Shown: piece by piece, positions 48,071 to 57,066 of the stretch
Numbering within the stretch: position 1 is the stretch's first letter
How the letters are laid out: every line of letters begins with the position of its first letter
From: Candidatus Rokuibacteriota bacterium
GTDB taxonomy: Bacteria; Methylomirabilota; Methylomirabilia; Rokubacteriales; CSP1-6
Length of the DNA stretch: 64,000 bases
Direction of reading: 5' to 3'
Assembly (NCBI GenBank): GCA_016200085.1
Contig: JACQFL010000032.1
Span: 107,592 to 171,591 of the forward strand
Position numbers and translations under genes: made by a program
The notes under the pieces: generated by a model
Databases searched by the model: none
What the model was told of the DNA's origin: nothing
Seen by the model: the letters and a program-made list of their open reading frames with translations, nothing else

Positions 48071-48732
48071 TGATCGACGCACTGCGGAAGATCACGAGCC
48101 CGAGCATCGCCAACGCCATCGAGACCTTCAACGTCCGGCCGCGCAGCCAGGGCCACATGTCCTCCGAGATCACGTGCCTCTTCCCCGAGCTCGGCCCGCT
48201 CGTCGGTCACGCCGTCACCGCGGTCATCCGGGCCGAGCCGCAGCCCGTGGACGGTCACCGCGCGAGCACGTACGGCTGGTGGGACCACGTGCTGTCGATC
48301 CCCGCCCCGCGCGTGATCGTCGTCCACGACCTCGACGACCCGCGGGGGCAGGGCGCGCAGTGGGGCGAGGTCCAGGCCAACATCCACCGGGCCCTCGGCT
48401 GCGCGGGGGTGATCACGGACGGCTCGGTGCGTGACCTCGACGAGGTGCGGGCGCTCGGCTTCCAGTTCGCCGCCGCCCACGTGTCGGTCTCGCACGCCTA
48501 CGTGCACATGGTCGACTTCGGGCTGCCCATCAAGGTGGGCGGGCTCTGGGTCAAGCCGGGCGACCTCGTCCACGCCGACCAGCACGGGGTCGTCACCATC
48601 CCGCCGGACATTGCGCCCAAGGTGGCGGAGGAGGCCTCGGAGCGCGAGATCATCGGCTGCTGCCAGGCCAAGGACTTCTCCGTCGACAAGCTCAAGGAGC
48701 TCTACCGGCGCATCCGCCCTGGGACGTACTGA
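48070..48732 (+). CDS. RraA-family protein (aldolase/decarboxylase-like)
   Basis: A 220-residue RraA/DlpA-type protein with the motif GCAGVITDGSVRDLDEVRALGF, which in HMG/CHA aldolases supplies the metal and pyruvate site (Gly-x-x-x-Asp-Gly-x-x-Arg-Asp). That supports an enzyme of the 4-hydroxy-4-methyl-2-oxoglutarate aldolase type more than the RNase E inhibitor. ATG 48070 shares a base with the upstream TGA. Confidence 0.85.
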   Translation: MIDALRKITSPSIANAIETFNVRPRSQGHMSSEITCLFPELGPLVGHAVTAVIRAEPQPVDGHRASTYGWWDHVLSIPAPRVIVVHDLDDPRGQGAQWGEVQANIHRALGCAGVITDGSVRDLDEVRALGFQFAAAHVSVSHAYVHMVDFGLPIKVGGLWVKPGDLVHADQHGVVTIPPDIAPKVAEEASEREIIGCCQAKDFSVDKLKELYRRIRPGTY

Positions 48733-48733
48733 G

Positions 48734-49150
48734 CTGAACGTCCGTCAGGCCGAGCGTGGCGACGTCGCCGACGTCATGTCTCTCGTGGGGAGCCTGCGGG
48801 GCCAGGACCTCACCGGCCTGATCCGCTCCCACGTCGAGCGCCACCACCTGCTGATCGCCGAGGAGGAGGGCCGCCTGGCCGGCGTCATCGCGTATCGCAC
48901 CGACTGGTTCCAGTGCACGTTCGTCTCCCTGCTGGTGGTCCACGAGAAGCTCCGCCGCCGCGGGGTGGCCCGGGCTCTGATGAAGGCCGTGGAGGAGATG
49001 TCGCTCGGGCCGCGCCTGTTCTCGTCGACCGAGGAGACGAACAGCGTGGCCATTCGCATGCACACGGCCCTCGGCTTCGTACCCTCGGGCCACATCGACA
49101 ACCTCCCCCAGGGCTACCGCGAGCTCTTCTTCTTCAAGCGTCTGCGCTGA
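48734..49150 (+). CDS. GNAT-family N-acetyltransferase, CTG start proposed
   Basis: A small GNAT with the acetyl-CoA motif VVHEKLRRRGVARALMKAVEE and the C-terminal ALGFVPSGHIDN. The natural N-terminal strand NVRQAERGDVADV is preceded by CTG at 48734, one base after the RraA stop; no ATG, GTG or TTG occurs there. The first ATG (48776) would cut off the first strand and helix. The substrate is unknown. Confidence 0.78.
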   Translation: MNVRQAERGDVADVMSLVGSLRGQDLTGLIRSHVERHHLLIAEEEGRLAGVIAYRTDWFQCTFVSLLVVHEKLRRRGVARALMKAVEEMSLGPRLFSSTEETNSVAIRMHTALGFVPSGHIDNLPQGYRELFFFKRLR

Positions 49151-49321
49151 ATACAGAAGCCGGATGAACCGCTACTTGACACGTCCCCTGTTCCGGCAGA
49201 TCGTGGCGCGCATCGAGCGACGCGCGTGGCCTCCGACCTGATCGGGAAGACGTGACCGGAGGGAACTGAAGACGGGCAACGTGGAGGTGACACCACACAA
49301 GTGGTCAAGGAGGACCTGTTG

Positions 49322-50980
49322 ATGGAATCACGTCCGATTGCAGGCCTGTCACGCCGCAACCTTCTCAAATTGGGAGGGGCCGCGGCAGCGGCGAGCGCCC
49401 TGAGCCTCCGGCCCGACGAAACGTTCGCGGACGCTGAGCCAGAGAAGCCGAAGGCGAAGCGCGGGGGCACCTTCCGAGTGCGCATCAGCCAGCCGCCCGC
49501 TCACTTCGACCCTCATCAAACGGCCGCGTCCTCGACGATGGTGCCCCTTTCGTTTGCCTATAGCCGGCTGGTGAAGGTCAGGGTGGGCGTGTGGGCGGTG
49601 CCCGGCACCCAGCCGATCGATGGCGACGTGGCTGACAGCTGGGACCGCCAGGGCGACGCCTATGTCTTCAAGCTCGTGAAGGGCATCCGATGGCATCCCA
49701 AGCCCCCGGTCAACGGGCGCGAGCTCACCGCCGAGGACGTCAAGTACACCTTCGACCGCTTCCTGACCTTGAAGGGCAACCCCAACCGGGTCCTCCTCGA
49801 GATGGTGGACAAGGTAGAGGTGCTGGACAAGTACACGGTGAAGTTCACGCTCAAGGAACCCAACGCCTGGCTCGTCGAACGTCTCGCCGCCACCTCGACG
49901 TGGATCGTCGCCAGGGAGTGCGTCGAGAAGTTCGGCGACCTCAAGACCTGGCAGTCGGTGGTCGGCACGGGCCCCTGGATGCTGGAGCGCTCCGAGCCGA
50001 GCAAGCTCAACTTCGTCCGCAACCCGCAATACTTCCAGCCGGGCGCGCCGTACGCCGATGCGGTGGAGCTGACGGTCGATCCCGACCCCAACTCGGCCTT
50101 CGAGGCTTTCCTGGCGGGAAAGTACGACTTCGCGCCTGAATACGGCATGATGCTTCGCCGCAACGATCTCGCCCTCGCCAAGAAGGGCATCAGCCGGTGG
50201 ATCCCGACCCGCGAGTACCTCACGACCTTCGGCGGCGTGGCCGTGATGAAACTCGATCAGGATCCGTTCAAGGACGTCCGGGTGCGTCGGGCCATCGCCA
50301 TGGCCGACAACTGGCGCGAGGTGCTCGATCGCAATGCGCTGGCGCAGGGCAAGGGCGCGCCCAACCCGCTCGTGCCCGCCGCGCTCAAGGAGTGGTCGCT
50401 CCCGATCAAGGAGCTGCCCGGCGAAGACCGGAAGATCTATGAGCCCGATCCGGCGGGCGCCCGGCAACTGCTCACCGAGGCCGGCCACCACGGCGGTATC
50501 AAGTTCCCCGCCGAGACGACGCCGGGATACGGGCCCGACTGGATGGACGCCGTCCAGATCGCGGTCAAGAGCTGGAAGGCGGCCGGGATCGAGGTGGAGG
50601 TCAGGCCCAAGGATTACGCCGCCTTCGTCTCCAGCGCCATCTACGGCAAGTTCGACAAGATGATGCTGGCGGCGCGCGACAGCGCCACCGAGCCGGATTC
50701 CTACTTCACGCCGTTGCTGCCGGGCCATCCCCTCAACGCGTCCGGTGTCAACGACCCCAAGCTCACCGAGATGATCAAGCTCCAGCGGCGCACCTACAAT
50801 GAGAAGAAGCGCCGCGAGATCGTCTACGACATCCAGCGCCATTTCGCCCAGCAGGCCTACTACACCTGCGGCGTCTCGGTGAGCGGTGTGAGCGCCTGGA
50901 TGCCCTACGTGAGGGATTTCTCGCCGAACATCGGCGCCGACTACGGCGGGCGACTCGAGTTCGTTTGGCTCGACAAATAG
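49322..50980 (+). CDS. Tat-exported ABC solute-binding protein, family 5
   Basis: A 552-residue peptide/opine-type binding protein with a twin-arginine leader (LSRRNLLKLGGAAAAASAL), then FRVRISQPPAHFDPHQT, GRELTAEDVKYTFDRFL and the C-terminal lobe ending LEFVWLDK. ATG 49322 has an AAGGAGG site nine bases upstream. No permease or ATPase is adjacent. The ligand is unknown. Confidence 0.9.
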   Translation: MESRPIAGLSRRNLLKLGGAAAAASALSLRPDETFADAEPEKPKAKRGGTFRVRISQPPAHFDPHQTAASSTMVPLSFAYSRLVKVRVGVWAVPGTQPIDGDVADSWDRQGDAYVFKLVKGIRWHPKPPVNGRELTAEDVKYTFDRFLTLKGNPNRVLLEMVDKVEVLDKYTVKFTLKEPNAWLVERLAATSTWIVARECVEKFGDLKTWQSVVGTGPWMLERSEPSKLNFVRNPQYFQPGAPYADAVELTVDPDPNSAFEAFLAGKYDFAPEYGMMLRRNDLALAKKGISRWIPTREYLTTFGGVAVMKLDQDPFKDVRVRRAIAMADNWREVLDRNALAQGKGAPNPLVPAALKEWSLPIKELPGEDRKIYEPDPAGARQLLTEAGHHGGIKFPAETTPGYGPDWMDAVQIAVKSWKAAGIEVEVRPKDYAAFVSSAIYGKFDKMMLAARDSATEPDSYFTPLLPGHPLNASGVNDPKLTEMIKLQRRTYNEKKRREIVYDIQRHFAQQAYYTCGVSVSGVSAWMPYVRDFSPNIGADYGGRLEFVWLDK

Positions 50981-50985
50981 GCTCC

Positions 50986-52098
50986 GTGACGCGCGCGCTC
51001 GCCTTCGTCGTCGTCCTCCTCATCGCAACGACCGCCTGGGCCCACGACGAGAGATTCTCCGCCTCGAAGGTCGAGATCAGGCCGAACGAGGTGCTCTGGG
51101 CGGTGGACGTGGCGACGGATGGCCTGCAGAAGGTCGTGAAGCTTCCCGCCGCGACGCTCAAGCTCACCGAACCCCAGCTCCAGGAGACGAAGGCGGACAT
51201 CGTCGACTACCTGCTCCAGAACCTCACGGTCGAGATCAACGGGGTCTCCGTGGAGGGCGAGCCGGGGCCGTTGGCGCCGGTCTACGAGACCCTCGCCTCC
51301 GGCGAGACGTACATCTCCTACGCGCGCCAGCAGTTCCGGTTCCGTTCGGCCGCCGAGGTGAAGCGCGTCCAGCTCTCGGCCAAATTCTTCCTGGCCATCA
51401 CCAACAACCATCATGCCGCCCTCACCGTGTCGTGGGGTGCGGGGCAGAGGGTCTACTCGCGCTACGGGCCGTTCGAACTCGAGCTCACCGCTTCGGCCAT
51501 CAACCCCACGATCTGGAGCACCGCCGGGGAGTTCATCCTCTGGGGGATGCACCACATCTTCGTCGGCTACGACCACATCGCGTTCCTCCTGGGGTTGCTC
51601 CTCGCGGCGCGGAGGCTCCGCGAGATGCTGAAAGTGGTGACGTCGTTCACGGTGGCCCACAGCCTCACGCTGCTCCTCGCGGCGCTGGACCTGATCCGCC
51701 TTCCCGCCGCGGTGACGGAGTCGCTGATCGCGGCGTCGATCGTCTACGTGGCCGCGGAGAACTACTTCATCAAGCAGGGGCGCCACCGGTGGATCCTCAC
51801 GTTCGCGTTCGGTCTGGTGCACGGGCTGGGCTTCTCCAGCGTGCTGCGGACGCGACTGCAAGATCTACAATCGATCGCGGTGCCCGTCGTGTCGTTCAAT
51901 CTCGGCGTGGAGGCGGGGCAGATCACGATCCTGCTCGTCGCGCTCCCCGTGCTGCTCTGGATCCGCAAGGGGCCCGACGAGACGGCGACCGAACGGCGTC
52001 AGTGGTGGCTGGTCCGGGTGGGCTCGATGCCGATCCTGCTGCTGGGTTTGTTCTGGCTCATCGACCGTGTCTTCCAGTTGAACCTCATGCCGTTCTGA
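50986..52098 (+). CDS. HupE/UreJ-2 family membrane protein
   Basis: A 370-residue protein: signal peptide, a soluble domain of about 170 residues, then six to seven membrane helices. The signature is WGMHHIFVGYDHIAFLLGLLL, then VAHSLTLLLAAL and GLVHGLGFSSVL, with conserved His and Asp typical of HupE/UreJ proteins thought to move nickel, cobalt or other metals. GTG 50986 lies five bases after the binding-protein stop. It begins the metal island. Confidence 0.87.
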   Translation: MTRALAFVVVLLIATTAWAHDERFSASKVEIRPNEVLWAVDVATDGLQKVVKLPAATLKLTEPQLQETKADIVDYLLQNLTVEINGVSVEGEPGPLAPVYETLASGETYISYARQQFRFRSAAEVKRVQLSAKFFLAITNNHHAALTVSWGAGQRVYSRYGPFELELTASAINPTIWSTAGEFILWGMHHIFVGYDHIAFLLGLLLAARRLREMLKVVTSFTVAHSLTLLLAALDLIRLPAAVTESLIAASIVYVAAENYFIKQGRHRWILTFAFGLVHGLGFSSVLRTRLQDLQSIAVPVVSFNLGVEAGQITILLVALPVLLWIRKGPDETATERRQWWLVRVGSMPILLLGLFWLIDRVFQLNLMPF

Positions 52099-52142
52099 GG
52101 GCTGCCCCGATTGGCTCCGAGTGGTGATACGGTGGGACCGCC

Positions 52143-52829
52143 ATGCGAGTCCTGCTGATCGAGGATGACCGTAAGGCCGCCAAGCTTCTCGTCAAGGGGC
52201 TCCAGGAAGAAGGGTTCGTCGTCGACGTCGCCCTCAACGGCGAGGAGGGCGACGAGCAGGCCGCGGTGAACGAGTACGACGTGATCGTGCTCGACTGGCT
52301 CCTGCCGGGGAAAGACGGGATCGCCGTCTGCCGCGCGCTGCGCGCGCGTGCCATCTCCACCCCGATCCTGATGCTGACCGCACGTGACAGCCTCGCCGAT
52401 CGCATCACCGGCCTGAGCACCGGCGCGGATGACTACCTCACGAAGCCTTTCGCCTTCGCGGAGCTCCTGGCGCGGATCAGGGCGCTGCTCCGCCGGTCAC
52501 GGCTGGCCCAGCCGGCCGTGCTCCGGGTGGCCGATCTGACGCTCGACCCGGCGACCCGCCGGGTGTCACGCGGGGGCGTCCCCGTCGCGCTCACGTCCAG
52601 GGAATACGCGATCCTCGAGGTGTTGATACGGAGTGAGGGTGAGATCGTGAGCCGGACGCGCCTCGTCGAGCGCGTATGGTACGAGGCGTCAGAGGTACTC
52701 GACAACCTCGTCGACGTTCACGTGAGCCACCTCCGAAAGAAGATCGATCGCGGCGAGCACGTGCCGCTAATCCACACCGTCCGCGGCTTCGGCTATCGGC
52801 TGGGGCCACCCGACTCGACGGACGCGTGA
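52143..52829 (+). CDS. OmpR/PhoB-family response regulator
   Basis: A 228-residue regulator. The receiver has the acidic pair EDD at 8-10, the phospho-acceptor Asp in IVLDWLLPGKDG, Thr in LMLTARD and Lys in TKPF. The C-terminal winged helix (VALTSREYAILEVLI, VDVHVSHLRKKID) is OmpR type. No kinase is adjacent; the nearest is at 60578-61987. Three phased repeats with a -10 box lie just downstream, before the barrel gene. Confidence 0.94.
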   Translation: MRVLLIEDDRKAAKLLVKGLQEEGFVVDVALNGEEGDEQAAVNEYDVIVLDWLLPGKDGIAVCRALRARAISTPILMLTARDSLADRITGLSTGADDYLTKPFAFAELLARIRALLRRSRLAQPAVLRVADLTLDPATRRVSRGGVPVALTSREYAILEVLIRSEGEIVSRTRLVERVWYEASEVLDNLVDVHVSHLRKKIDRGEHVPLIHTVRGFGYRLGPPDSTDA

Positions 52830-52907
52830 GGTCCCTCCGCTTCTAGACTCGTCTCGCCGGCGGCCGTACGTTCGAGATGTCCGTGGGGTCCGCTGGCTGA
52901 AGGAAAA

Positions 52908-52951
52908 TTCACGTCCGCTTCAGGGAATCTTCATGTGGGCCTCGCTAGACT
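52908..52951 (+). promoter_or_regulatory. OmpR/PhoB-type operator and activated promoter
   Basis: TTCACG (52908), TTCAGG (52919) and TTCATG (52930) are spaced exactly 11 bases apart on one face of the helix. Ten bases after the last comes TAGACT (52946-52951), a good -10. No -35 is present. This is the geometry of PhoB-activated promoters, where regulator repeats replace the -35. It reads toward the barrel gene at 53024. Confidence 0.65.
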
Positions 52952-53023
52952 CCACCCCGGTCGCGTCATCGACGCCGGACTCGTCATCGCCGGCGCCGGA
53001 CACGTGGAAGGGGAACCGAGACC

Positions 53024-54211
53024 ATGAAACGGCATGCGCTCTCGCTCGGCGTGATCGGATGGCTCGTGCTCTTCGCCTGGTCCCCGGACGCCGTCGCCCA
53101 CACCAAAGGGCTCACCCTCAGCCGCTTCGGCCTGGTCGACGTCTCCCTGCAAGCCAACGTCGCCTACGTGACCTTCGACAACCCCAAGGTGGTCGACTTC
53201 GACAAGATCGGAGATCGGCACCAGAAGGGCTGGAACCTGACGAGCTTCGATCTCTCGCTCACCGGCCAGTTACCCGAGTTCCCGCTGAAGTTCGCCATGT
53301 TCCTCACCTTCGAACAGGACAAGACGAGCATCGAGGAAGCCTTCCTCTTCTTCCACAAGCTCGAGGAATTCTCCCCGCTCCTCAGCGACTTCCAGGCGAC
53401 GGTGGGTCAGTTCAGGGCCAAGTTCGGACAGTTCAACCAGATCCACGACCACGAATGGTTCCTCGAGGACCCGCCCTTGATCCACACGAAGTTCCTCGGC
53501 CCGGACGGCGTCCACCTGCTGGGCGCCGAGGTGACGTATCAGGTGCCAATCTCCACGTTCCTCCAGCTCTCGCTCTCGATCCAGAGCAAGGGCGCGCTGG
53601 ACGGGTTCCCGGGGGCGACCAGCAACACGCCTCCCACCTTCGCCCTGCACTCGGCGGATGACGTGGTGGTCTTCCCACGGGTCGAGACGTTCTTCGACCT
53701 GACGGACACCGCGGACCTCTCCCTGGGGGCCTCCGGCGCCTTCGGCCGGAACAAGCCCGACAGTCGTGACCGCACCTATCTGATCGGCGGGGACGTCCTG
53801 CTCCGCTGGAAGCTGGGCGCCGGGTCCTATCCGTACCTCCGATGGTTGACGGAAGGCATCTGGGCCGTCAGGGAGAATCCCATCGTCACCGCCGGCGCCA
53901 ACAAGGGGCTTCAGCTCGGCAACGACGTGGTCGGCGGCGCCTTCTCGGAGCTCGGCTACCGGTTCTCGCAACACTGGCAGGCGACCGGGCGCGTCGACTA
54001 CGTGGGCATCCCCAAGGGCCACGAGGACGAGCACCTCCGGCTCTCGGGCGGTCTGCGCTACCTGATCAGCTCGGTCGCGAAGATCGGCATCCAGTACGAG
54101 CACAGCGCTCGATCGGGCGCCGATCGGCCCTACAACGCCGTCTTTGTCCAGTTCAACGTGGGGCTGGGCACTGTGACCCCGGGCGTCGGAAAATTCCTGG
54201 ATCCGTTCTAG
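53024..54211 (+). CDS. outer-membrane beta-barrel protein (metal island)
   Basis: A 395-residue protein with a signal (MKRHALSLGVIGWLVLFAWS, cut near AVA-HTK) and repeated amphipathic strands, ending in a terminal Phe as outer-membrane barrels do (GKFLDPF). I do not recognise a named family; it resembles porin-like proteins found beside zinc ABC genes. It likely lets a metal or metal complex across the outer membrane (inference from context). Confidence 0.72.
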   Translation: MKRHALSLGVIGWLVLFAWSPDAVAHTKGLTLSRFGLVDVSLQANVAYVTFDNPKVVDFDKIGDRHQKGWNLTSFDLSLTGQLPEFPLKFAMFLTFEQDKTSIEEAFLFFHKLEEFSPLLSDFQATVGQFRAKFGQFNQIHDHEWFLEDPPLIHTKFLGPDGVHLLGAEVTYQVPISTFLQLSLSIQSKGALDGFPGATSNTPPTFALHSADDVVVFPRVETFFDLTDTADLSLGASGAFGRNKPDSRDRTYLIGGDVLLRWKLGAGSYPYLRWLTEGIWAVRENPIVTAGANKGLQLGNDVVGGAFSELGYRFSQHWQATGRVDYVGIPKGHEDEHLRLSGGLRYLISSVAKIGIQYEHSARSGADRPYNAVFVQFNVGLGTVTPGVGKFLDPF

Positions 54212-54288
54212 TCGAGCACGGGAGTGCAGAGCGGCGATGGATCGAGATCTCACTGGCGCACCCCTCGAACCGCAGCCGGAGGAGTTCC

Positions 54289-55299
54289 ATGCAGGCACGT
54301 AGCCGCCTGACGGGTCTCGCGATCGTGCTGACCGCCGTGGGCCTCGTCGGCGGCGCCGCCACGGCCCACGACGACAACACGCTGCCCCGTCCCGATCCAC
54401 GGAGCAGCGGGCCGACGCTGAACGTCGTCGCCACGCTCGAGCACTACGGCGCGATCGCGAAGGTCATCGGTGGCGACCGGGTCAAGGTGAGCGTGATCGT
54501 GAAGGGCTCCCAGAACCCTCACACCGTCGCCGTCAAGCCGAGCTACTCGGTGCTCTTCAACCGGGCCGATCTCCTCGTCGCCAACGGCCAGCTGATCGAG
54601 CTGGGCTGGCTGGACATCGCGCTCATCAATGCGAGGAACGCCAAGATCCAGGAGGGGCACCCGGGATTCGTGAACTGCTCGATCGGGGTCGACATCATCC
54701 CGTACACGGCGGACGAGATCGAGGGGACCCCCTTCTTCATCCTCAATCTCGGCGCCGGCGGCACCCTGAGGCTCGGCAACCACCACTACTGGCTCGACCC
54801 GGGCAACTCGACGATCATCGCCCGCAACATCGCCGACAAGCTGGCCGCGGTCGACCTGCCCAACGCCGCCTACTATCGAGGCAACCAGGAACACTTCGCC
54901 ATGCATCTCGCCGAGAAGCTCAAGGAATGGGACACGCTGATGGAGCCGTTCCGGGGGATGCAGCTCGTCAGCTACCATCGGAGCTGGAACTATCTGCTCC
55001 GCCGGCACGGGGTGAAGGTCTTCGACTACATCGAGCCGAAGGAGACCCTGCCGCCCAGCGCGGCCTACATGGCGTCGCTGGTCGACCGCATGAAGCGGAG
55101 CGGGGTCAAGGTCATCCTGGCCGAGACCTATCAGAACAGGCCGCTCATCGACGAGATCGCACGACAGACCGGCGCCAGGGCCCTGATCCTTCCGAGCTCG
55201 ATCAGCGAGGACCAGGGAATCAAGACGGTGTTCGAGTTCTTCGACAGGATCTACGGCGAGATCGCCCCCGCCCTGCGGGCGGCCAAGACGTCGTCGTGA
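54289..55299 (+). CDS. ZnuA-like metal-binding protein 1
   Basis: A 336-residue cluster A-I (ZnuA/TroA) binding protein: NVVATLEHYGAIAKVIGGDR, metal-ligand histidines in GSQNPHTVAVKPS, NHHYWLDPGN and VSYHRSWNYL, and the acidic ligand region VILAETYQNRPLI. Periplasmic, after a signal of about 26 residues. ATG 54289 has a GGAGGA site. It overlaps the second paralogue as GTGA. Zn2+ is the likeliest ligand; Mn2+ is possible. Confidence 0.88.
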   Translation: MQARSRLTGLAIVLTAVGLVGGAATAHDDNTLPRPDPRSSGPTLNVVATLEHYGAIAKVIGGDRVKVSVIVKGSQNPHTVAVKPSYSVLFNRADLLVANGQLIELGWLDIALINARNAKIQEGHPGFVNCSIGVDIIPYTADEIEGTPFFILNLGAGGTLRLGNHHYWLDPGNSTIIARNIADKLAAVDLPNAAYYRGNQEHFAMHLAEKLKEWDTLMEPFRGMQLVSYHRSWNYLLRRHGVKVFDYIEPKETLPPSAAYMASLVDRMKRSGVKVILAETYQNRPLIDEIARQTGARALILPSSISEDQGIKTVFEFFDRIYGEIAPALRAAKTSS

Positions 55300-56294
55300 G
55301 AGGCGTCCTTCTCCTTCTCGCCGGCCTGCTGGCGCTCGTGCCGGCATGGGCCGAGGCCAAGTTGAGCGTGGTGGCCACCACCGAGCACTACGCGGCGGTG
55401 GCGCGGACGATCGGCGGGGACCGCGTCTCGGTGACGTATCTCGCCAGGGGGTCTCAGGATCCCCATGCGGTCCTCCCGAAGCGAAGCTTCTCGGTGCCCC
55501 TGAACCGGGCCGATCTCCTGATCGTGAACGGCCAGGGCCTCGAGACGGCGTGGCTCCCGACCGCGCTCACCGAGTCCACGAACAACCGGATCCGCGAGGG
55601 CAAGCCGGGCTACCTCGATGCCTCGACGGGGGCGACGCTGATCCCGTACGATCCCGCCGAGCTGAAGGCGTCCCCCCTCGTCAGGACGCTGGTGGCGCTT
55701 CAGTCCCTGGCCCTTCCGAAAGCGCCGGACGTCGCGGCCGCGAACAACCACCACTACTGGCTCGACCCGGCGAACGGGCTCGCGATGGCCAAAGCCATCC
55801 TCGACAGGCTCTCGCTCCTCGATCCATCGAACACGGCCTTCTTCCAGGCGAACCACGATCGCTTCGCCGCGACGCTGTATGAGAAGCTGCTCGAGTGGGA
55901 CGCCCGGATGAGGCCCTTCGAGGGAACCGCGATCGTCAGCGCCCATCGGAGCTGGACGTATCTGGCCCGACGGCATGGCCTGAAGATCGTGGCCTACATC
56001 GAGCCGAGCGAGCCTCTCATTCTCAGCATCACCAACGTGTCCAACCCCCCTGATCGGGACGAGAAGACCGCGCTGATCGCGAAGATGGGGCAGAGTCGCG
56101 TGAAGCTGATCGTGGCCGAGAGCTATCAGGATCCGGCGCTGCTCCAGGAGATCGCCCGTGCCACCGGGGCCTCCGTGCTGGCGCTGCCGGCCTCGGTGAG
56201 CGAGACCGACGGCGTGGACGACTACTTCGTCCTCTTCGATCAGATCTACCGGAAGTTGACCCAGGCGCTGGGCGCCGCCAGGACGCTCCGCTGA
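55296..56294 (+). CDS. ZnuA-like metal-binding protein 2
   Basis: A 332-residue paralogue of the preceding protein with the same ligand set: GSQDPHAVLPKRS, NHHYWLDPAN, VSAHRSWTYL, VAESYQDPALL. It has its own signal peptide (VRGVLLLLAGLLALVPAWAE). GTG 55296 overlaps the first copy, and its stop overlaps the ATPase ATG. Two binding proteins for one transporter suggests different metals, affinities or a trimming/relay role (inference). Confidence 0.88.
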   Translation: MRGVLLLLAGLLALVPAWAEAKLSVVATTEHYAAVARTIGGDRVSVTYLARGSQDPHAVLPKRSFSVPLNRADLLIVNGQGLETAWLPTALTESTNNRIREGKPGYLDASTGATLIPYDPAELKASPLVRTLVALQSLALPKAPDVAAANNHHYWLDPANGLAMAKAILDRLSLLDPSNTAFFQANHDRFAATLYEKLLEWDARMRPFEGTAIVSAHRSWTYLARRHGLKIVAYIEPSEPLILSITNVSNPPDRDEKTALIAKMGQSRVKLIVAESYQDPALLQEIARATGASVLALPASVSETDGVDDYFVLFDQIYRKLTQALGAARTLR

Positions 56295-57064
56295 TGTCCG
56301 CACTCCTCGCGGCGCACGACCTCTCCATCGGCTACGGGGGGCGTGCCCTCCTCTCCGGCATCAACCTCTCGATCGAGCCCGGCGACTGGTGGGGCGTCGT
56401 CGGCCCCAACGGGGCGGGCAAGACCACGCTCATGAAGACGCTCCTCGGGATCGTCCCGGCGCTCGCGGGAAGAATCGAGCGGAGAGCAGGATTGAGCTTC
56501 GGCTACGTGCCCCAGCGCGGTGTGATCGACGATATTTTCCCGCTGCCGGCCCTGGACGTCGTGGTGATGGGGCGCTACCCCCGCATCGGGCCGGGCCGAC
56601 CGGTCACACGGGCCGACCGAGAGCTTGCCCTCAGCTACATGGAGCGGGTGAGCATCGCCCATCTCGCCCGCAAGTCGTTCCGGTCGCTGTCCGGTGGACA
56701 GAAACAGCGCACCTTGATCGCCCGCGGGCTCGTGCCGGAACCGGACGTGCTCGTGCTCGATGAGCCGACCGACGGGATGGACCTCGCCGGAGAGACCGGC
56801 ATCATGGAGCTGATCACGGATCTGCAGCGGGGATCCGGCCGGACCCTCCTCATGATCAGCCACTCGCTGAACCTGGTCGCGAACCACGCGAAGCAATTGA
56901 TGCTCATCCACGGCGACGAAGGCGTCTTCCGGACAGGGATGACCGACGAGCTGTTGAATGGCAAGACGCTCGAGGAGGTGTATCACGTGAGCGTCGACGT
57001 GCACTCGTTCGCCGGGCGGCGCTTCGTCGTCGCGCACGGGTCGCCCGACACGGGACGGGTGTAG
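56294..57064 (+). CDS. metal ABC transporter ATPase (ZnuC-like)
   Basis: A 256-residue ATPase: Walker A GPNGAGKTT, signature LSGGQKQRTLIARGL, Walker B VLVLDEPTDGMDL, switch His in MISHSLNL. It powers the permease encoded next. TGATG coupling with the second binding protein. Confidence 0.92.
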   Translation: MSALLAAHDLSIGYGGRALLSGINLSIEPGDWWGVVGPNGAGKTTLMKTLLGIVPALAGRIERRAGLSFGYVPQRGVIDDIFPLPALDVVVMGRYPRIGPGRPVTRADRELALSYMERVSIAHLARKSFRSLSGGQKQRTLIARGLVPEPDVLVLDEPTDGMDLAGETGIMELITDLQRGSGRTLLMISHSLNLVANHAKQLMLIHGDEGVFRTGMTDELLNGKTLEEVYHVSVDVHSFAGRRFVVAHGSPDTGRV

Positions 57065-57066
57065 CG

